Origin: Treponema sp.
GTDB lineage: Bacteria > Spirochaetota > Spirochaetia > Treponematales > Treponemataceae
Length of the DNA: 64,000 bases
Assembly: GCA_017962965.1 (NCBI GenBank)
Contig: JAGCUI010000029.1
Coordinates: 1 to 64,000, forward strand
Direction of reading: 5' to 3'
Part shown: positions 36,000-45,045 of the stretch, piece by piece
Position numbering within the stretch: the first letter of the stretch is position 1
Layout of the letters: every line of letters begins with the position of its first letter
Translations under genes and position numbers: made by a program
Notes under the pieces: generated by a model
The model's input: only the letters and a program-made list of their open reading frames with translations
Databases searched by the model: none
Told to the model about the DNA's origin: nothing

Positions 36000-36631
36000 G
36001 GCTCAAGTTTTAAAAGCTCAGAAAAGTCAGAAATTTTTGCAAAATAATCTTCGGATTCCGGCTTACCAAAACCGTAGGATGCCCAGATAAAAGGAACGCC
36101 CGCTTTTTTACAGGCTTCGTAATCACCCTGGGTATCTCCCACATAGGCCGGTTTTTGAAGATTATTTCTTTTAACCACAAGCGCTATATTTTCATCCTTT
36201 CCAAGTCTTGTGTCTCCAAAGCATTCATAATCAGTTATATATTTTTCAATCTTATTTTTCTTCATTACAAGCTCGATATAACCTGTCTGGCAGTTACTAA
36301 CGATAAAAACCGGTATTTTTTTAGAAAGCTTTTTTATTGTTTTTACAACGTTGGGATATGTTAATTTTTCTTTATTTTCTTCAAGCTCTTTTTGTTCCCC
36401 GATGCAGCAAAGCTTTAAAAGCTCATCCTTTTGTTCCTGGCTAAGACTCGGAAAAAGATTATCTGCAATAATATTCATGGGTTTTCCAAACTGAGTTTTT
36501 AAAATATCTGCGGTAACTGTTTTAAGATTCGGGAAATGTTCTTTAATCTGAGCATTCCATGCCGTGGCTACAACCTCTGTTGTATTCCATAAAGTTCCGT
36601 CTATATCCAAAATCAAACTGTCAAAAGTCAT
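35996..36631 (-). CDS. HAD-superfamily hydrolase (phosphatase)
   Basis: A 211-residue cytoplasmic phosphatase with all four HAD motifs. These are L-D-I-D-G-T-L-W (nucleophile Asp), V-S-N-C-Q (motif II), a lysine in the F-G-D-T-R-L-G-K region, and Y-V-G-D-T-Q-G-D-Y (motif IV). The helical cap between motifs I and II places it with phosphoglycolate phosphatase-like and beta-phosphoglucomutase-like members. The substrate is not predictable. It is the last of six closely spaced minus-strand genes, eight bases after the S41-like gene. Confidence 0.88.
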   Translation of the reverse strand: MTFDSLILDIDGTLWNTTEVVATAWNAQIKEHFPNLKTVTADILKTQFGKPMNIIADNLFPSLSQEQKDELLKLCCIGEQKELEENKEKLTYPNVVKTIKKLSKKIPVFIVSNCQTGYIELVMKKNKIEKYITDYECFGDTRLGKDENIALVVKRNNLQKPAYVGDTQGDYEACKKAGVPFIWASYGFGKPESEDYFAKISDFSELLKLEP

Positions 36632-36639
36632 ATAACCTC

Positions 36640-37929
36640 TTATTTAAGTAAATACAAAGCTCTGTCCAAAGCAAAATCAGGATTAATTTCATCATCAGGA
36701 ACAAGCATTCTTTCGTTTTTTCTTGAAACATCCGGTCTTATAAACTGCTTGTGAGAAAGTGTTCCGGTAATTCCCGAATTTGGAAAACTGAAATAAATAT
36801 TGTCTCCGTAAGCACAAGGCATATTAGCACTAGGCTCTCCAACAATTCGTCCTAACTTTCCGTCGCGAACATAAACTGCAAGCATTGTAGCAGAGCTGAA
36901 GGTATATCTGTCTGTTAAAACAATTAAATCAATTTTTGGATTCTTCTTAGCTTTCTTTACCGAGCCCTTGTGATAATAATGTCCCGAAGTCTTTTTATAT
37001 CCGTTTTGAGCTGCTGCCTTTGGAGAATATCTTAAATACATTGAATATTCAGGCACCTTCATTCCAAGAATCTTTAAAAGCTTTTCACAGGTTCTTGAAT
37101 CACCGCCGGGATTTCCGCGTACATCAATAATAACCTTATTCATGCCTTTTTTAATGCATGCTTTTAAATCATTACACACCTGTTTAAAAACTTCATCATC
37201 ATCACAAAGATTGAAATCTACGATTACAGCATTTTCCTTTTGGTAAACCCTTGATTTTTCATACTCAGTATTTGTATTTAAAAGCATTGTAAACTTATAT
37301 TCACTACCATCTTCTGTTTTTAAAAGAACATAATTAAGAGGAACATTTTTTTTGCACAATTTTAAAACTTCAAGATTTACAGAATACTGTTCGTAGGCTC
37401 TTTTTTGCGCCATAGGATTTTCCATAGGATAAAGATTATTAATCATGTTAAAAATATTTTCCACAGGAATTCCATCTATTGTTTTTACAGGAGATTTTGC
37501 ATGCTCATAATACAAAAAACCGTTGTCATATTTTAAATCTACAGAAAAAAAGGTTGTCTGATTCCATAAAAGTCGTGTATGTCCGTCCTGGAAAAAATTC
37601 AAAAAACCTGCACAGTCCATAAAAAGCTCCTGAACTGTCATCGCTTTATCTGTGGCTTTTATAAAAGAACGTTTTGTTTCTTCGTAAGCGCTTTTATCTT
37701 CTACAAGGTCAAAATACGGATGAACTGATTCTACATATTCAATAATCTTATCCCTGTCCACCATTACCTGATCTTTTGTCAAAAGCTCGTTCAAATCAAG
37801 CATCTGGCCAATGTCTGTTTTTAGTTCAAAATTTGAAGGAAAACTATTTAAAAAACAAAATAAGGTGATAAGACCTGCAATAACCAAACTTAAAACAACA
37901 GATGAAATTATGATTATCTTTTTTTTCAT
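36640..37929 (-). CDS. S41-family (C-terminal processing-like) peptidase, membrane-anchored
   Basis: A 429-residue protein with an N-terminal hydrophobic helix (about 5-27), so the bulk is outside the cytoplasm. The tail-specific-protease core is present. V-I-I-D-V-R-G-N-P-G-G-D (about 268-279) forms the oxyanion strand, and F-S-S-A-T-M-L-A carries the likely nucleophile Ser. G-R-I-V-G-E-P-S and the lysine-poor loop follow. No clear PDZ domain is visible between the helix and the core. It could process surface proteins or act on peptides. It is flanked at 12 bases by azlD and at eight by the HAD gene. Confidence 0.8.
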   Translation of the reverse strand: MKKKIIIISSVVLSLVIAGLITLFCFLNSFPSNFELKTDIGQMLDLNELLTKDQVMVDRDKIIEYVESVHPYFDLVEDKSAYEETKRSFIKATDKAMTVQELFMDCAGFLNFFQDGHTRLLWNQTTFFSVDLKYDNGFLYYEHAKSPVKTIDGIPVENIFNMINNLYPMENPMAQKRAYEQYSVNLEVLKLCKKNVPLNYVLLKTEDGSEYKFTMLLNTNTEYEKSRVYQKENAVIVDFNLCDDDEVFKQVCNDLKACIKKGMNKVIIDVRGNPGGDSRTCEKLLKILGMKVPEYSMYLRYSPKAAAQNGYKKTSGHYYHKGSVKKAKKNPKIDLIVLTDRYTFSSATMLAVYVRDGKLGRIVGEPSANMPCAYGDNIYFSFPNSGITGTLSHKQFIRPDVSRKNERMLVPDDEINPDFALDRALYLLK

Positions 37930-37941
37930 TTTACTCTCCGC

Positions 37942-38250
37942 TTATTTTATGAACAATTCTGCAATAAACACAACTACACAGCACAAAGAAGCAACCGGTA
38001 AAAGTCCTGCTCCAAAGAATGCTGCTATAATACCTGCCGCAAGAGCAATAATTCCTGCAATAGGAGAATTTGTTGCTTCTATAATTGCAGGGAAAGTCAT
38101 TACAGAAAGAGTTACATAAGGAACATAATACAAAAATGATTTTATAAATTTATTTTTAATAGGTTTACGGATTAAAGTAAGAGGCACAACCCTGATTAAA
38201 TAAGTAACAATGAACGCTGTTAAAATTGCAAGGTAATTATATAAAGTCAT
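37942..38250 (-). CDS. azlD: Branched-chain amino acid exporter small subunit AzlD
   Basis: A 102-residue protein with four hydrophobic helices and the AzlD block T-Y-L-I-R-V-V-P-L-T-L near residue 20. With AzlC it forms an LIV-E type exporter for branched-chain amino acids or their analogues. Its start overlaps the last base of azlC, so the pair is translationally coupled. Confidence 0.9.
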   Translation of the reverse strand: MTLYNYLAILTAFIVTYLIRVVPLTLIRKPIKNKFIKSFLYYVPYVTLSVMTFPAIIEATNSPIAGIIALAAGIIAAFFGAGLLPVASLCCVVVFIAELFIK

Positions 38251-38951
38251 TATTCAGCCTCCTCTACCGGTTTACAAAGAGCAAGAATAGAAGAAATCAA
38301 AACTGTAAGAATGATAGTTCTGTTTCCGCTCGAAATCTCTTTTACATAAGGAAGCTTTGCACATATATAACTTAAAACAAAGCTCACGATAACACCAACT
38401 AAAATAGCGCGGTTTTTCTTTGCAGGAGGTACGATGATTGCAATAAACATTCCGTACAAGGCAACAGAAAGAGCACTAACAACATTCGGTGGTAAAAGAT
38501 TTCCGGCAATAATTCCCAAAGAAGTTCCAATACACCACAAAGGAATCGAAATACAGATTGCTCCGTAATTATAAGCGGGTTCTACATAGCCGTCCCGGGC
38601 AACAGTAATTCCAAAAATTTCGTCTGTAATTCCAAAACCAACTAAAAGGCGCGGTAAAAGACCTGTTTTTTCATCAAAACGCTGGGAAAGAGCACAGCTC
38701 ATTAAAAGATAACGTGCATTAATTACAAAGGTGATAAGCGCAATTTCTACATATAAAGAATGTGCCTGGATTTCTTTAAATAAAGCATATTCTCCGGCAG
38801 AGGCAACGTTTAAAAGGCTTGCCAAAAATCCCTGAAAAGCATTAAGGCCGGCATTCCTTGCTACAATTCCCAAAGAAAAAGCCACAGCAAAATAACCAAG
38901 CCCAATAGGAAGCCCGTCCCTCACACCTTCAAAAAAAACTTTTCGTTTCAT
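38250..38951 (-). CDS. azlC: Branched-chain amino acid exporter large subunit AzlC
   Basis: A 233-residue membrane protein with about seven helices and the family start F-F-E-G-V-R-D-G-L-P-I-G-L-G-Y-F-A-V-A-F. The block A-G-E-Y-A-L-F and a stretch of N-A-R-Y-L-L-M-S (typical of AzlC/YgaZ) are intact. It works with AzlD, encoded immediately downstream. The upstream gene, 23 bases away, is a membrane diguanylate cyclase. Confidence 0.92.
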   Translation of the reverse strand: MKRKVFFEGVRDGLPIGLGYFAVAFSLGIVARNAGLNAFQGFLASLLNVASAGEYALFKEIQAHSLYVEIALITFVINARYLLMSCALSQRFDEKTGLLPRLLVGFGITDEIFGITVARDGYVEPAYNYGAICISIPLWCIGTSLGIIAGNLLPPNVVSALSVALYGMFIAIIVPPAKKNRAILVGVIVSFVLSYICAKLPYVKEISSGNRTIILTVLISSILALCKPVEEAE

Positions 38952-38974
38952 TTTATTTTTGTTCCGTTTTTTTA

Positions 38975-41011
38975 TTATTCTTCTATATTTTTGCAGAATT
39001 CAAAATGATTTCCGTCGTATTTTTTACTTACATACATAGCTCTGTCTGCCATCTGATAATAATCATCAAAGGATTTTGTTTCAATCTCTGTACAAAGAAC
39101 TACGCCAAGGCTCACAGAAATTTTCTTTTCGCCCATTTCCGGAATCTGAATGTCATCAATACTTTCAAAAAAACGCTGGATACAAAGCTTGGCATCCTTT
39201 TCTTCTGTAATACCTACAGCAAATACCGCAAATTCATCGCCGCCAAGACGCATTATAATATCCCTGTCGCGGAAGGTCTTTCTAAGGCTTTCTGCAATTC
39301 TGATGATTACGCGGTCTCCAACAACATGGCCGTAGTTATCGTTAATAGATTTAAATTTATCTGCATCAAGAATTCCAAACATTCCGGTTTTTCCGGTAGA
39401 AAGAAGATATTCAATTTTACGCTCGCCGCTTCCACGGTTATTAATTCCTGTAAGGGCGTCTGTTTCGGAAAGGATAACTAAATCCTGTTCCATTTTTTTG
39501 TTCTTAGTAATATCTGCAAATGAAGTTAAGATTACCTTGCTTCCGTTGGAAAGATGTGTGAGCTTTGATTCAGCAATATAGTGAATAGGATTTCCATTTA
39601 TATCTGTAACCGAGAACTGGAACGCATACTTTCCGCCGTTCATCTTGATTTTATGAAGCTTGGATCTTATTTCATCTTTATTTTCAGATTCTGTCTTTAA
39701 GAAAATATCATCAATGCTTGTAACATTTTCCGGAGTTGAAAAACCAAAAATCTTTGCAGCAGTTTCGTTAATCATCAAAATTTCATTCTGCATGTCTGTG
39801 GCAAGCATACCGTTACTCTGCATTCTGAGCATTTCACCAAAAATTTCATTCTGATTTTTTAAAGCTCTCTTTAATTTTTCCTGATATTCAACTTCCCTCT
39901 TTTTATCCTTATCAATTACTCTTACACCAAAAATTGCCGATTCAAGCTTTCCGTCATCGTCATCCTTTAAGCGAAACCACATAGCACGGCACCAGCCTTC
40001 ATCCTTGGAAAGAAAATCCTTACTAATAGCATTCGACCCTTCAAGACGCTGCGCAACAGAAGACTTATTTGCAAAAATCAACATTTCTTCCAGGTATTCC
40101 GGTGTTACAAATCTCTTAAGCATCTCGGGGAAAATCATTCTCGGGTCAGAAATCTGATTTATCGAATTTTCATAAAGCTCTGTTCCCTTAATTTTAGAAG
40201 GAGCCCCGCCTTTCATATTAAAAACCAAAAGAATAATAAACTGATTCGCAACCGTACTCAAAACAAGCTCATTTGTTTCAAGCTTTAAAAGATTTTCTGC
40301 CTCGTGAGAATGAATCAAAAGCTTTTCTTTTTCCCTTGAAGTATTGAAAATATAAACCGCAAAGGCCGAAATCATAAATCCAAGAGCTGCAAAAGGTCCG
40401 TCGTTTAAGAAATATTCTAAAAGTGTAAATGCAATAATTGTAATTGTATAAAGAGAAAGAATCAGATAATTATGCTTAAGTTCTTTGTCCTCAGTTTCAA
40501 TTGCCAGAACAACCAGCTGAATAACAGTAAATGCATAATATAAAACCGGAATTAAAAGAATCAGAATTCTATGAGGGCCCGGATAAATTACAAGGTTTCT
40601 TTCTATTCTGTAAAGAATCGGATTCCAGATATTTACAAGAAGAAGAATAAAGTTTACAAAAAACGGAATCAAATAAACAAAGTTTAAGATTTTATTTTTT
40701 CTTGAATAATTGCCCGAATAAATCTGAACATAAAAAAACCACTGATACGGAGCAAGTGCCAAAAGTGTGTATGTGATTAAAGTAAGGGTTTTAAAAGTTT
40801 CAACCTTAACTGCAAACTGATGCGAGGCCATGGAACCCCAGAACGCATCTGACAGACAGAAAAAGGTTGTGATAGTAATAAATCTTATAAATGCTTTATC
40901 CTTGATTTTTGTGTTGCCTTTAAAAAAAGGATGTATTTTTACCCTGTACAAGATAACCTGGAGAATAAAGATACAAATAAAATCAATTAAAGAATAAAGT
41001 ATATCAACCAT
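38975..41011 (-). CDS. Membrane diguanylate cyclase (7TM-like sensor, PAS, GGDEF)
   Basis: A 678-residue protein. Residues about 5-225 hold roughly seven helices of the 7TM-sensor type. A PAS domain lies about 395-510 (including M-L-A-T-D-M-Q-N-E-I-L-M-I-N). A GGDEF domain follows (about 515-678) with G-I-L-D-A-D-K-F-K-S-I-N-D-N-Y-G-H and GGDEF at 590-594. The inhibitory site R-D-R-D (581-584) is correctly spaced, so product feedback is expected, unlike the cyclases at 3958 and 31330. It stands between an amidohydrolase gene (25 bases upstream) and azlC (23 bases downstream), apparently in the same transcript. Confidence 0.92.
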   Translation of the reverse strand: MVDILYSLIDFICIFILQVILYRVKIHPFFKGNTKIKDKAFIRFITITTFFCLSDAFWGSMASHQFAVKVETFKTLTLITYTLLALAPYQWFFYVQIYSGNYSRKNKILNFVYLIPFFVNFILLLVNIWNPILYRIERNLVIYPGPHRILILLIPVLYYAFTVIQLVVLAIETEDKELKHNYLILSLYTITIIAFTLLEYFLNDGPFAALGFMISAFAVYIFNTSREKEKLLIHSHEAENLLKLETNELVLSTVANQFIILLVFNMKGGAPSKIKGTELYENSINQISDPRMIFPEMLKRFVTPEYLEEMLIFANKSSVAQRLEGSNAISKDFLSKDEGWCRAMWFRLKDDDDGKLESAIFGVRVIDKDKKREVEYQEKLKRALKNQNEIFGEMLRMQSNGMLATDMQNEILMINETAAKIFGFSTPENVTSIDDIFLKTESENKDEIRSKLHKIKMNGGKYAFQFSVTDINGNPIHYIAESKLTHLSNGSKVILTSFADITKNKKMEQDLVILSETDALTGINNRGSGERKIEYLLSTGKTGMFGILDADKFKSINDNYGHVVGDRVIIRIAESLRKTFRDRDIIMRLGGDEFAVFAVGITEEKDAKLCIQRFFESIDDIQIPEMGEKKISVSLGVVLCTEIETKSFDDYYQMADRAMYVSKKYDGNHFEFCKNIEE

Positions 41012-41035
41012 AAGCCTATGTCTTAAGCAAAATCC

Positions 41036-41818
41036 CTATAATTTTAAAAGCTTTGCCGCATTATCATAAAGAATTGCCTGTTTTTCCTCTGCATTCAAAT
41101 CAAGCTGATTAAAACGAGAAAGTTCATCCTCATGATCCCACATTGGAAAATCAGATCCAAACAGGAATTGTTCAACACCGTGCTTTTTAATCATTGCGTT
41201 GGCCTTTTCCAGAGGAAGCTTCCACAAAGAGCTTGAAGTATCAAAATAAACCTTTTGACCAACAAGGTACTCCAAAGAAGCGTCCCACTCTGTATAACCG
41301 CCAAAATGTGCAGCAATTACAGTTAAATTGGGATGTTTTTCTAATACATTTCTTATTCTTTTTGGACCAGAATAATCATATCTGCAGTCTCCGGCGTGCA
41401 CTAAAACAGGAAGCTTCAAATCTGCCATAACCTCATAAACATCATCCATTTTAGGACAGTCAATCTGAAATTTCTGAAAGTCAGGATGAAGCTTGATTCC
41501 GCGAAGACCAAGAGAAACAACTCTTTTTAATTCATCTTCAAAATTATTGTAGTCCGGATGCATTGTTCCAAAGCCAATAAATTCCGGATGCTCGTCTTTT
41601 GCAGCGGCTATAAAATCGTTTATTGATTCAACCTGCATTGGTTTTGTAGCTGTAGAATGAACAATATATTTTACAACACCAATCTTTGCACCGCTTTCCA
41701 AAAGTTCTTCACACTTTCCGTTATAAACCATTGGAGCACTGTAAAAGTCGCTGATTGCCTTTGTTGCCTTTTCCGCTATCTTTTCGGGATAAATATGTGC
41801 ATGAAAATCTATAATCAT
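41036..41818 (-). CDS. Metal-dependent amidohydrolase (Amidohydro-rel family)
   Basis: A 260-residue TIM-barrel hydrolase with metal-binding blocks D-F-H-A-H-I-Y-P-E at the N-terminus, then K-L-H-P-D-F, V-H-A-G-D, A-A-H-F-G-G and F-G-S-D-F-P-M-W near the end. This is the decarboxylase/lactonase-like branch of amidohydrolases. I chose ATG 41818 because the barrel strand begins immediately (M-I-I-D-F-H-A-H). A longer reading from 41875 adds 19 residues without family similarity. It is the first of six closely spaced minus-strand genes and diverges from the chemoreceptor gene across 100 bases. Substrate unknown. Confidence 0.85.
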   Translation of the reverse strand: MIIDFHAHIYPEKIAEKATKAISDFYSAPMVYNGKCEELLESGAKIGVVKYIVHSTATKPMQVESINDFIAAAKDEHPEFIGFGTMHPDYNNFEDELKRVVSLGLRGIKLHPDFQKFQIDCPKMDDVYEVMADLKLPVLVHAGDCRYDYSGPKRIRNVLEKHPNLTVIAAHFGGYTEWDASLEYLVGQKVYFDTSSSLWKLPLEKANAMIKKHGVEQFLFGSDFPMWDHEDELSRFNQLDLNAEEKQAILYDNAAKLLKL

Positions 41819-41918
41819 GCGCTTATTATAGCAAATTCTATTAATCTTGTGAAACAAGTTGTTGAGAATTCCCATATATTGAAATAAAATAGAAGAATAA
41901 TACTTTTGGAGAATTGCT

Positions 41919-43787
41919 ATGAATCTATTTGCACTTTACATGGTTTTTTTTGGAGCATCTACCGTAATCGGTGTTCCAATTCTTTCATCATTCCAAACCA
42001 TTCAGGTAAAAGGAGATACCTTAGGTCAGTGGCTTGCTCACATTGATACAACAATTATTCCGGCAGCATCAGCCTTTGTTGTAATTTCCATAATTGTTTA
42101 CTTTGTTATGCGCCCTTTAATGGAGCTCATCAAAGAAGCACAGGTTAGGGATTTAACAAAAGAAGAAGTTATAAAAGCACACAAAATTTTAAAACGAGTT
42201 AATACAATTTCTTCTTTTTCTATATTTATTGGATATTTTGCCGGAAACGGTGCTTCAATTTTTGTAAACTACCTCATGGGCCATATCGACTACACAATTT
42301 ATGATTACTGTACTATCTTTGTATTAATTCTTCTTTATGCCTTAATCGCTGTTGAATACGCAGTAAACTGTTTTAATGCTATGGCACGTAAGCAGCTCAC
42401 AAAGCTCCGCATTCATTCTACAGAAGGCATCAAAACAAAACGTTTTACCCTTTCTCTTGGTAAAACCATTACAATCGTAGGATGCTTTGTTGGATGGCAT
42501 GTTTACTGCTCAGGATACGGTACTCAGAGAAACGGCTGGGATCAGATTACATTCCTTCGCTATGCAACACAGGCTCTTGGTCAGAGTATTACTCTTTCCA
42601 TCCCGCTCTGTTTTATGATTTTAAGCCAGCTCAGAAAGCGATTCTATCTTACAATCAATCAGATTCACGCTCTTAGAAAAGAAGGAGACCTTGCAACACG
42701 ACTCGATATCGGTACTTTCGATGACTTTGGTCTTGTAATGTCCGAAGTAAACTCCCTCATGGATTCTTTAAAGAATTCGCTTTTGAATCTTAAAAATGAA
42801 AATATTCGTGTAGATACAGGTGCAAAAGATTTGTTCAACGTTTCTGAAAATTCAGCAGCCGGAATCAACCAGATTATTTCTACATTCCAGAACATGAGCC
42901 AGGAAAACGAAGAAAAAGATAAGCTTTTGGAATATGTTCAGAATAACATCAATAAATTGAATGAAGATGCCCTTAAAATCAGTGCTTCAATGCAGAGTCA
43001 GGCTCAGGCCGAAGAAAAGAACGCTGAATCAATCAACGAAATGGTAAACAATATTACTTCTATTCAGGAATTGATTGATAAGGCAACCCAGCTTTCCAAC
43101 GCACTTTCTGAAACATCAAATGCAGGTACAGTTGAAGTTTCTAAAACTCAACAGCTCATCGAAGGTATTACAGAAAAGTCTCACCGCATGAACGAAGTAA
43201 TTCAGGTTATTTCAAAGATTGCAACCCAGACAAACCTTCTTGCTATGAACGCCGCAATCGAAGCGTCGCACGCGGGCGAAGCCGGAAAAGGTTTCTCGGT
43301 TGTTGCAGACGAAATCCGAAAGCTTTCCATCTCTACACAAAAATCTGCACAGGACATCGGCGACCTTATTTCCGAAGTTACCGAATCTATCGAAGAAGGC
43401 TCACAGAGTATGAAGGATACATCCAAAGCCTTTGAACAGATTAAAGACGGAATTACAGAACAGTCCCTCGTTGTTGATAACATCTCTACCACAATGGCAG
43501 AACAGTCTTCGGGAGCAACAGAAGTTCTTACAACTACCAACCAGATTTCACAGCAGATTAAAGAAGTTAATGAACTCATCCAGAATCAGGCTTCTTATAC
43601 TCAGGAAATCAAGCGCGGTATTGGTGATGTAGTAGATCTTTCTTTACAGGTAAACAATGCAATGCGCGAATCTCAGAACGTAATCCGCGATTTCTCAGGC
43701 TCAATCCAGACAGTACGGGAAAAAGCAGCCGAAAACCAGAATTCGGTTATTACAATTACAGACGAGTTACAGAAATTTACGCTTTAG
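41919..43787 (+). CDS. Methyl-accepting chemotaxis protein with multi-pass sensor
   Basis: A 622-residue chemoreceptor. Instead of the usual two helices around a periplasmic domain, residues 1-255 contain about six membrane helices with short loops. A HAMP-like linker (about 255-310, G-D-L-A-T-R-L-D-I) and a long coiled-coil signalling domain follow. The hairpin tip [23 protein letters not shown] is intact for CheA/CheW binding. No CheR-tethering pentapeptide is seen at the C-terminus. The multi-pass N-terminus may sense a membrane-linked or energy signal (inference). Monocistronic, with GGAG shortly before the ATG. Confidence 0.93.
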   Translation: MNLFALYMVFFGASTVIGVPILSSFQTIQVKGDTLGQWLAHIDTTIIPAASAFVVISIIVYFVMRPLMELIKEAQVRDLTKEEVIKAHKILKRVNTISSFSIFIGYFAGNGASIFVNYLMGHIDYTIYDYCTIFVLILLYALIAVEYAVNCFNAMARKQLTKLRIHSTEGIKTKRFTLSLGKTITIVGCFVGWHVYCSGYGTQRNGWDQITFLRYATQALGQSITLSIPLCFMILSQLRKRFYLTINQIHALRKEGDLATRLDIGTFDDFGLVMSEVNSLMDSLKNSLLNLKNENIRVDTGAKDLFNVSENSAAGINQIISTFQNMSQENEEKDKLLEYVQNNINKLNEDALKISASMQSQAQAEEKNAESINEMVNNITSIQELIDKATQLSNALSETSNAGTVEVSKTQQLIEGITEKSHRMNEVIQVISKIATQTNLLAMNAAIEASHAGEAGKGFSVVADEIRKLSISTQKSAQDIGDLISEVTESIEEGSQSMKDTSKAFEQIKDGITEQSLVVDNISTTMAEQSSGATEVLTTTNQISQQIKEVNELIQNQASYTQEIKRGIGDVVDLSLQVNNAMRESQNVIRDFSGSIQTVREKAAENQNSVITITDELQKFTL

Positions 43788-43805
43788 AAAAAAAATAAAC
43801 ACAGA

Positions 43806-44537
43806 TTAAATCTGATATTTATCTACGGTCTCCTGGATTCGGCTTTGAACCAAAGTTGCAATTTCAAGAGACCGCATGTTTTTAAAGTCCTTAGGATAAA
43901 GAGGTTTAAGATAGTGAACCTGAATTACATAAGGCTTTGGCATTTTCTTATCAAAAACATGATTTGAATTGATGAGTGCTACCGGTAAAATAATTGCGTT
44001 TGCCTTTAAAGGACTTTTAAACGAACCGCCGGAAAAAGGAAGAAGCTGTTTACAGTCATCCTCGTAGCGTCCTTCCGGGAAAATCATATAGTTAATTTTG
44101 TTCTTTAATTCTTCTGTAAGCTGATTTACAGCCACCATCATGGATTTCATATCATTCTTTAAAAGCGCAATTGAATTAACAAGCTTACACATTTCGCGGA
44201 TAAAATGACGGCGAGCAGCAAAACCATCAACAATTACACCAAGCTTCTGTGGAAAACTCTTCCACAAAACAATTGCATCAAATTTTTCCTGGTGATTTGC
44301 ACAAACAAAAAGACCTTTTTCATTCGGAATATTTTCTTTACCATGAACTTCAATTGCAAGATCACATTTTTTCATAAAATAATCTACAATTTTCATGCCG
44401 TATGCATAGGTTTCCTCACGTGTATACTTTTTTGGATGCCTGCACATATACACCATCTTTGGATAATATCTGATTATGGTTTTTAAGTTCTTAAGAATTG
44501 CTAATCTCAAAATCCTTGAATGATTATTACGCTTCAT
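43806..44537 (-). CDS. plsC: 1-acyl-glycerol-3-phosphate acyltransferase-like protein
   Basis: A 243-residue PlsC-domain acyltransferase. The catalytic block is N-H-Q-E-K-F-D (HxxxxD, H-Q-E-K-F-D), and the glycerophosphate-binding block is F-P-E-G-R-Y. Such enzymes place the second acyl chain to make phosphatidic acid at the inner membrane. The basic N-terminus and a short hydrophobic stretch suit membrane association. The specific name plsC is by family, because spirochaetes carry several paralogues. It lies 51 bases after the VanZ-like gene. Confidence 0.85.
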   Translation of the reverse strand: MKRNNHSRILRLAILKNLKTIIRYYPKMVYMCRHPKKYTREETYAYGMKIVDYFMKKCDLAIEVHGKENIPNEKGLFVCANHQEKFDAIVLWKSFPQKLGVIVDGFAARRHFIREMCKLVNSIALLKNDMKSMMVAVNQLTEELKNKINYMIFPEGRYEDDCKQLLPFSGGSFKSPLKANAIILPVALINSNHVFDKKMPKPYVIQVHYLKPLYPKDFKNMRSLEIATLVQSRIQETVDKYQI

Positions 44538-44588
44538 GATGTAAATATTTTAACAAAATTTGATATTTTTTTCAAATAATGAACTGTT

Positions 44589-45023
44589 TTAACTCTTTTC
44601 TTTAAGCTTTTTACGCTCTTCCAGGTAGTAAAACACTAAAATTACCACCATATAAATCAAAATATCAACAAAATCAAAGGTTCCAAAGCGTTTGTCTATG
44701 AGCTGGCCAAGTTCAATTGCAAGGCTGATTATAGCCACAACCGCAAACTTTACGCGCCCCTGTATGATTGTAAAAAAGGTAAGACAGAAGGAAAGGATAA
44801 AAAGAAAGTTAATTAAATAACTCTGGATATATAAATAAAAAGGAACCTTGCTAAAGTACTCGTAAAATCCGCCCTGTACCTGTCTATAAACATTGAACAG
44901 ATTTGTCTGAGAAAGGTTCCTTAAAACAAAAATTCTTGATACATCATGGAATAACCCGTAAAGGATTGCACCAATCACAAAATAGATTATTCCAATCAGT
45001 ATTCTTTTTTTATATACCATCAA
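44589..45023 (-). CDS. VanZ-like membrane protein
   Basis: A 144-residue protein with four hydrophobic helices. The last part reads L-A-I-E-L-G-Q-L-I-D-K-R-F-G-T-F-D-F-V-D-I-L-I-Y, the E-x-x-Q ... R-x-x-D-x-x-D pattern of VanZ-like domains. VanZ gives low-level teicoplanin resistance in enterococci, but most family members have unknown roles. It lies 22 bases after htpG and before the acyltransferase gene on the same strand. Confidence 0.8.
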   Translation of the reverse strand: MMVYKKRILIGIIYFVIGAILYGLFHDVSRIFVLRNLSQTNLFNVYRQVQGGFYEYFSKVPFYLYIQSYLINFLFILSFCLTFFTIIQGRVKFAVVAIISLAIELGQLIDKRFGTFDFVDILIYMVVILVFYYLEERKKLKEKS

Positions 45024-45045
45024 AAATCATTGTAACAGATTTTTT

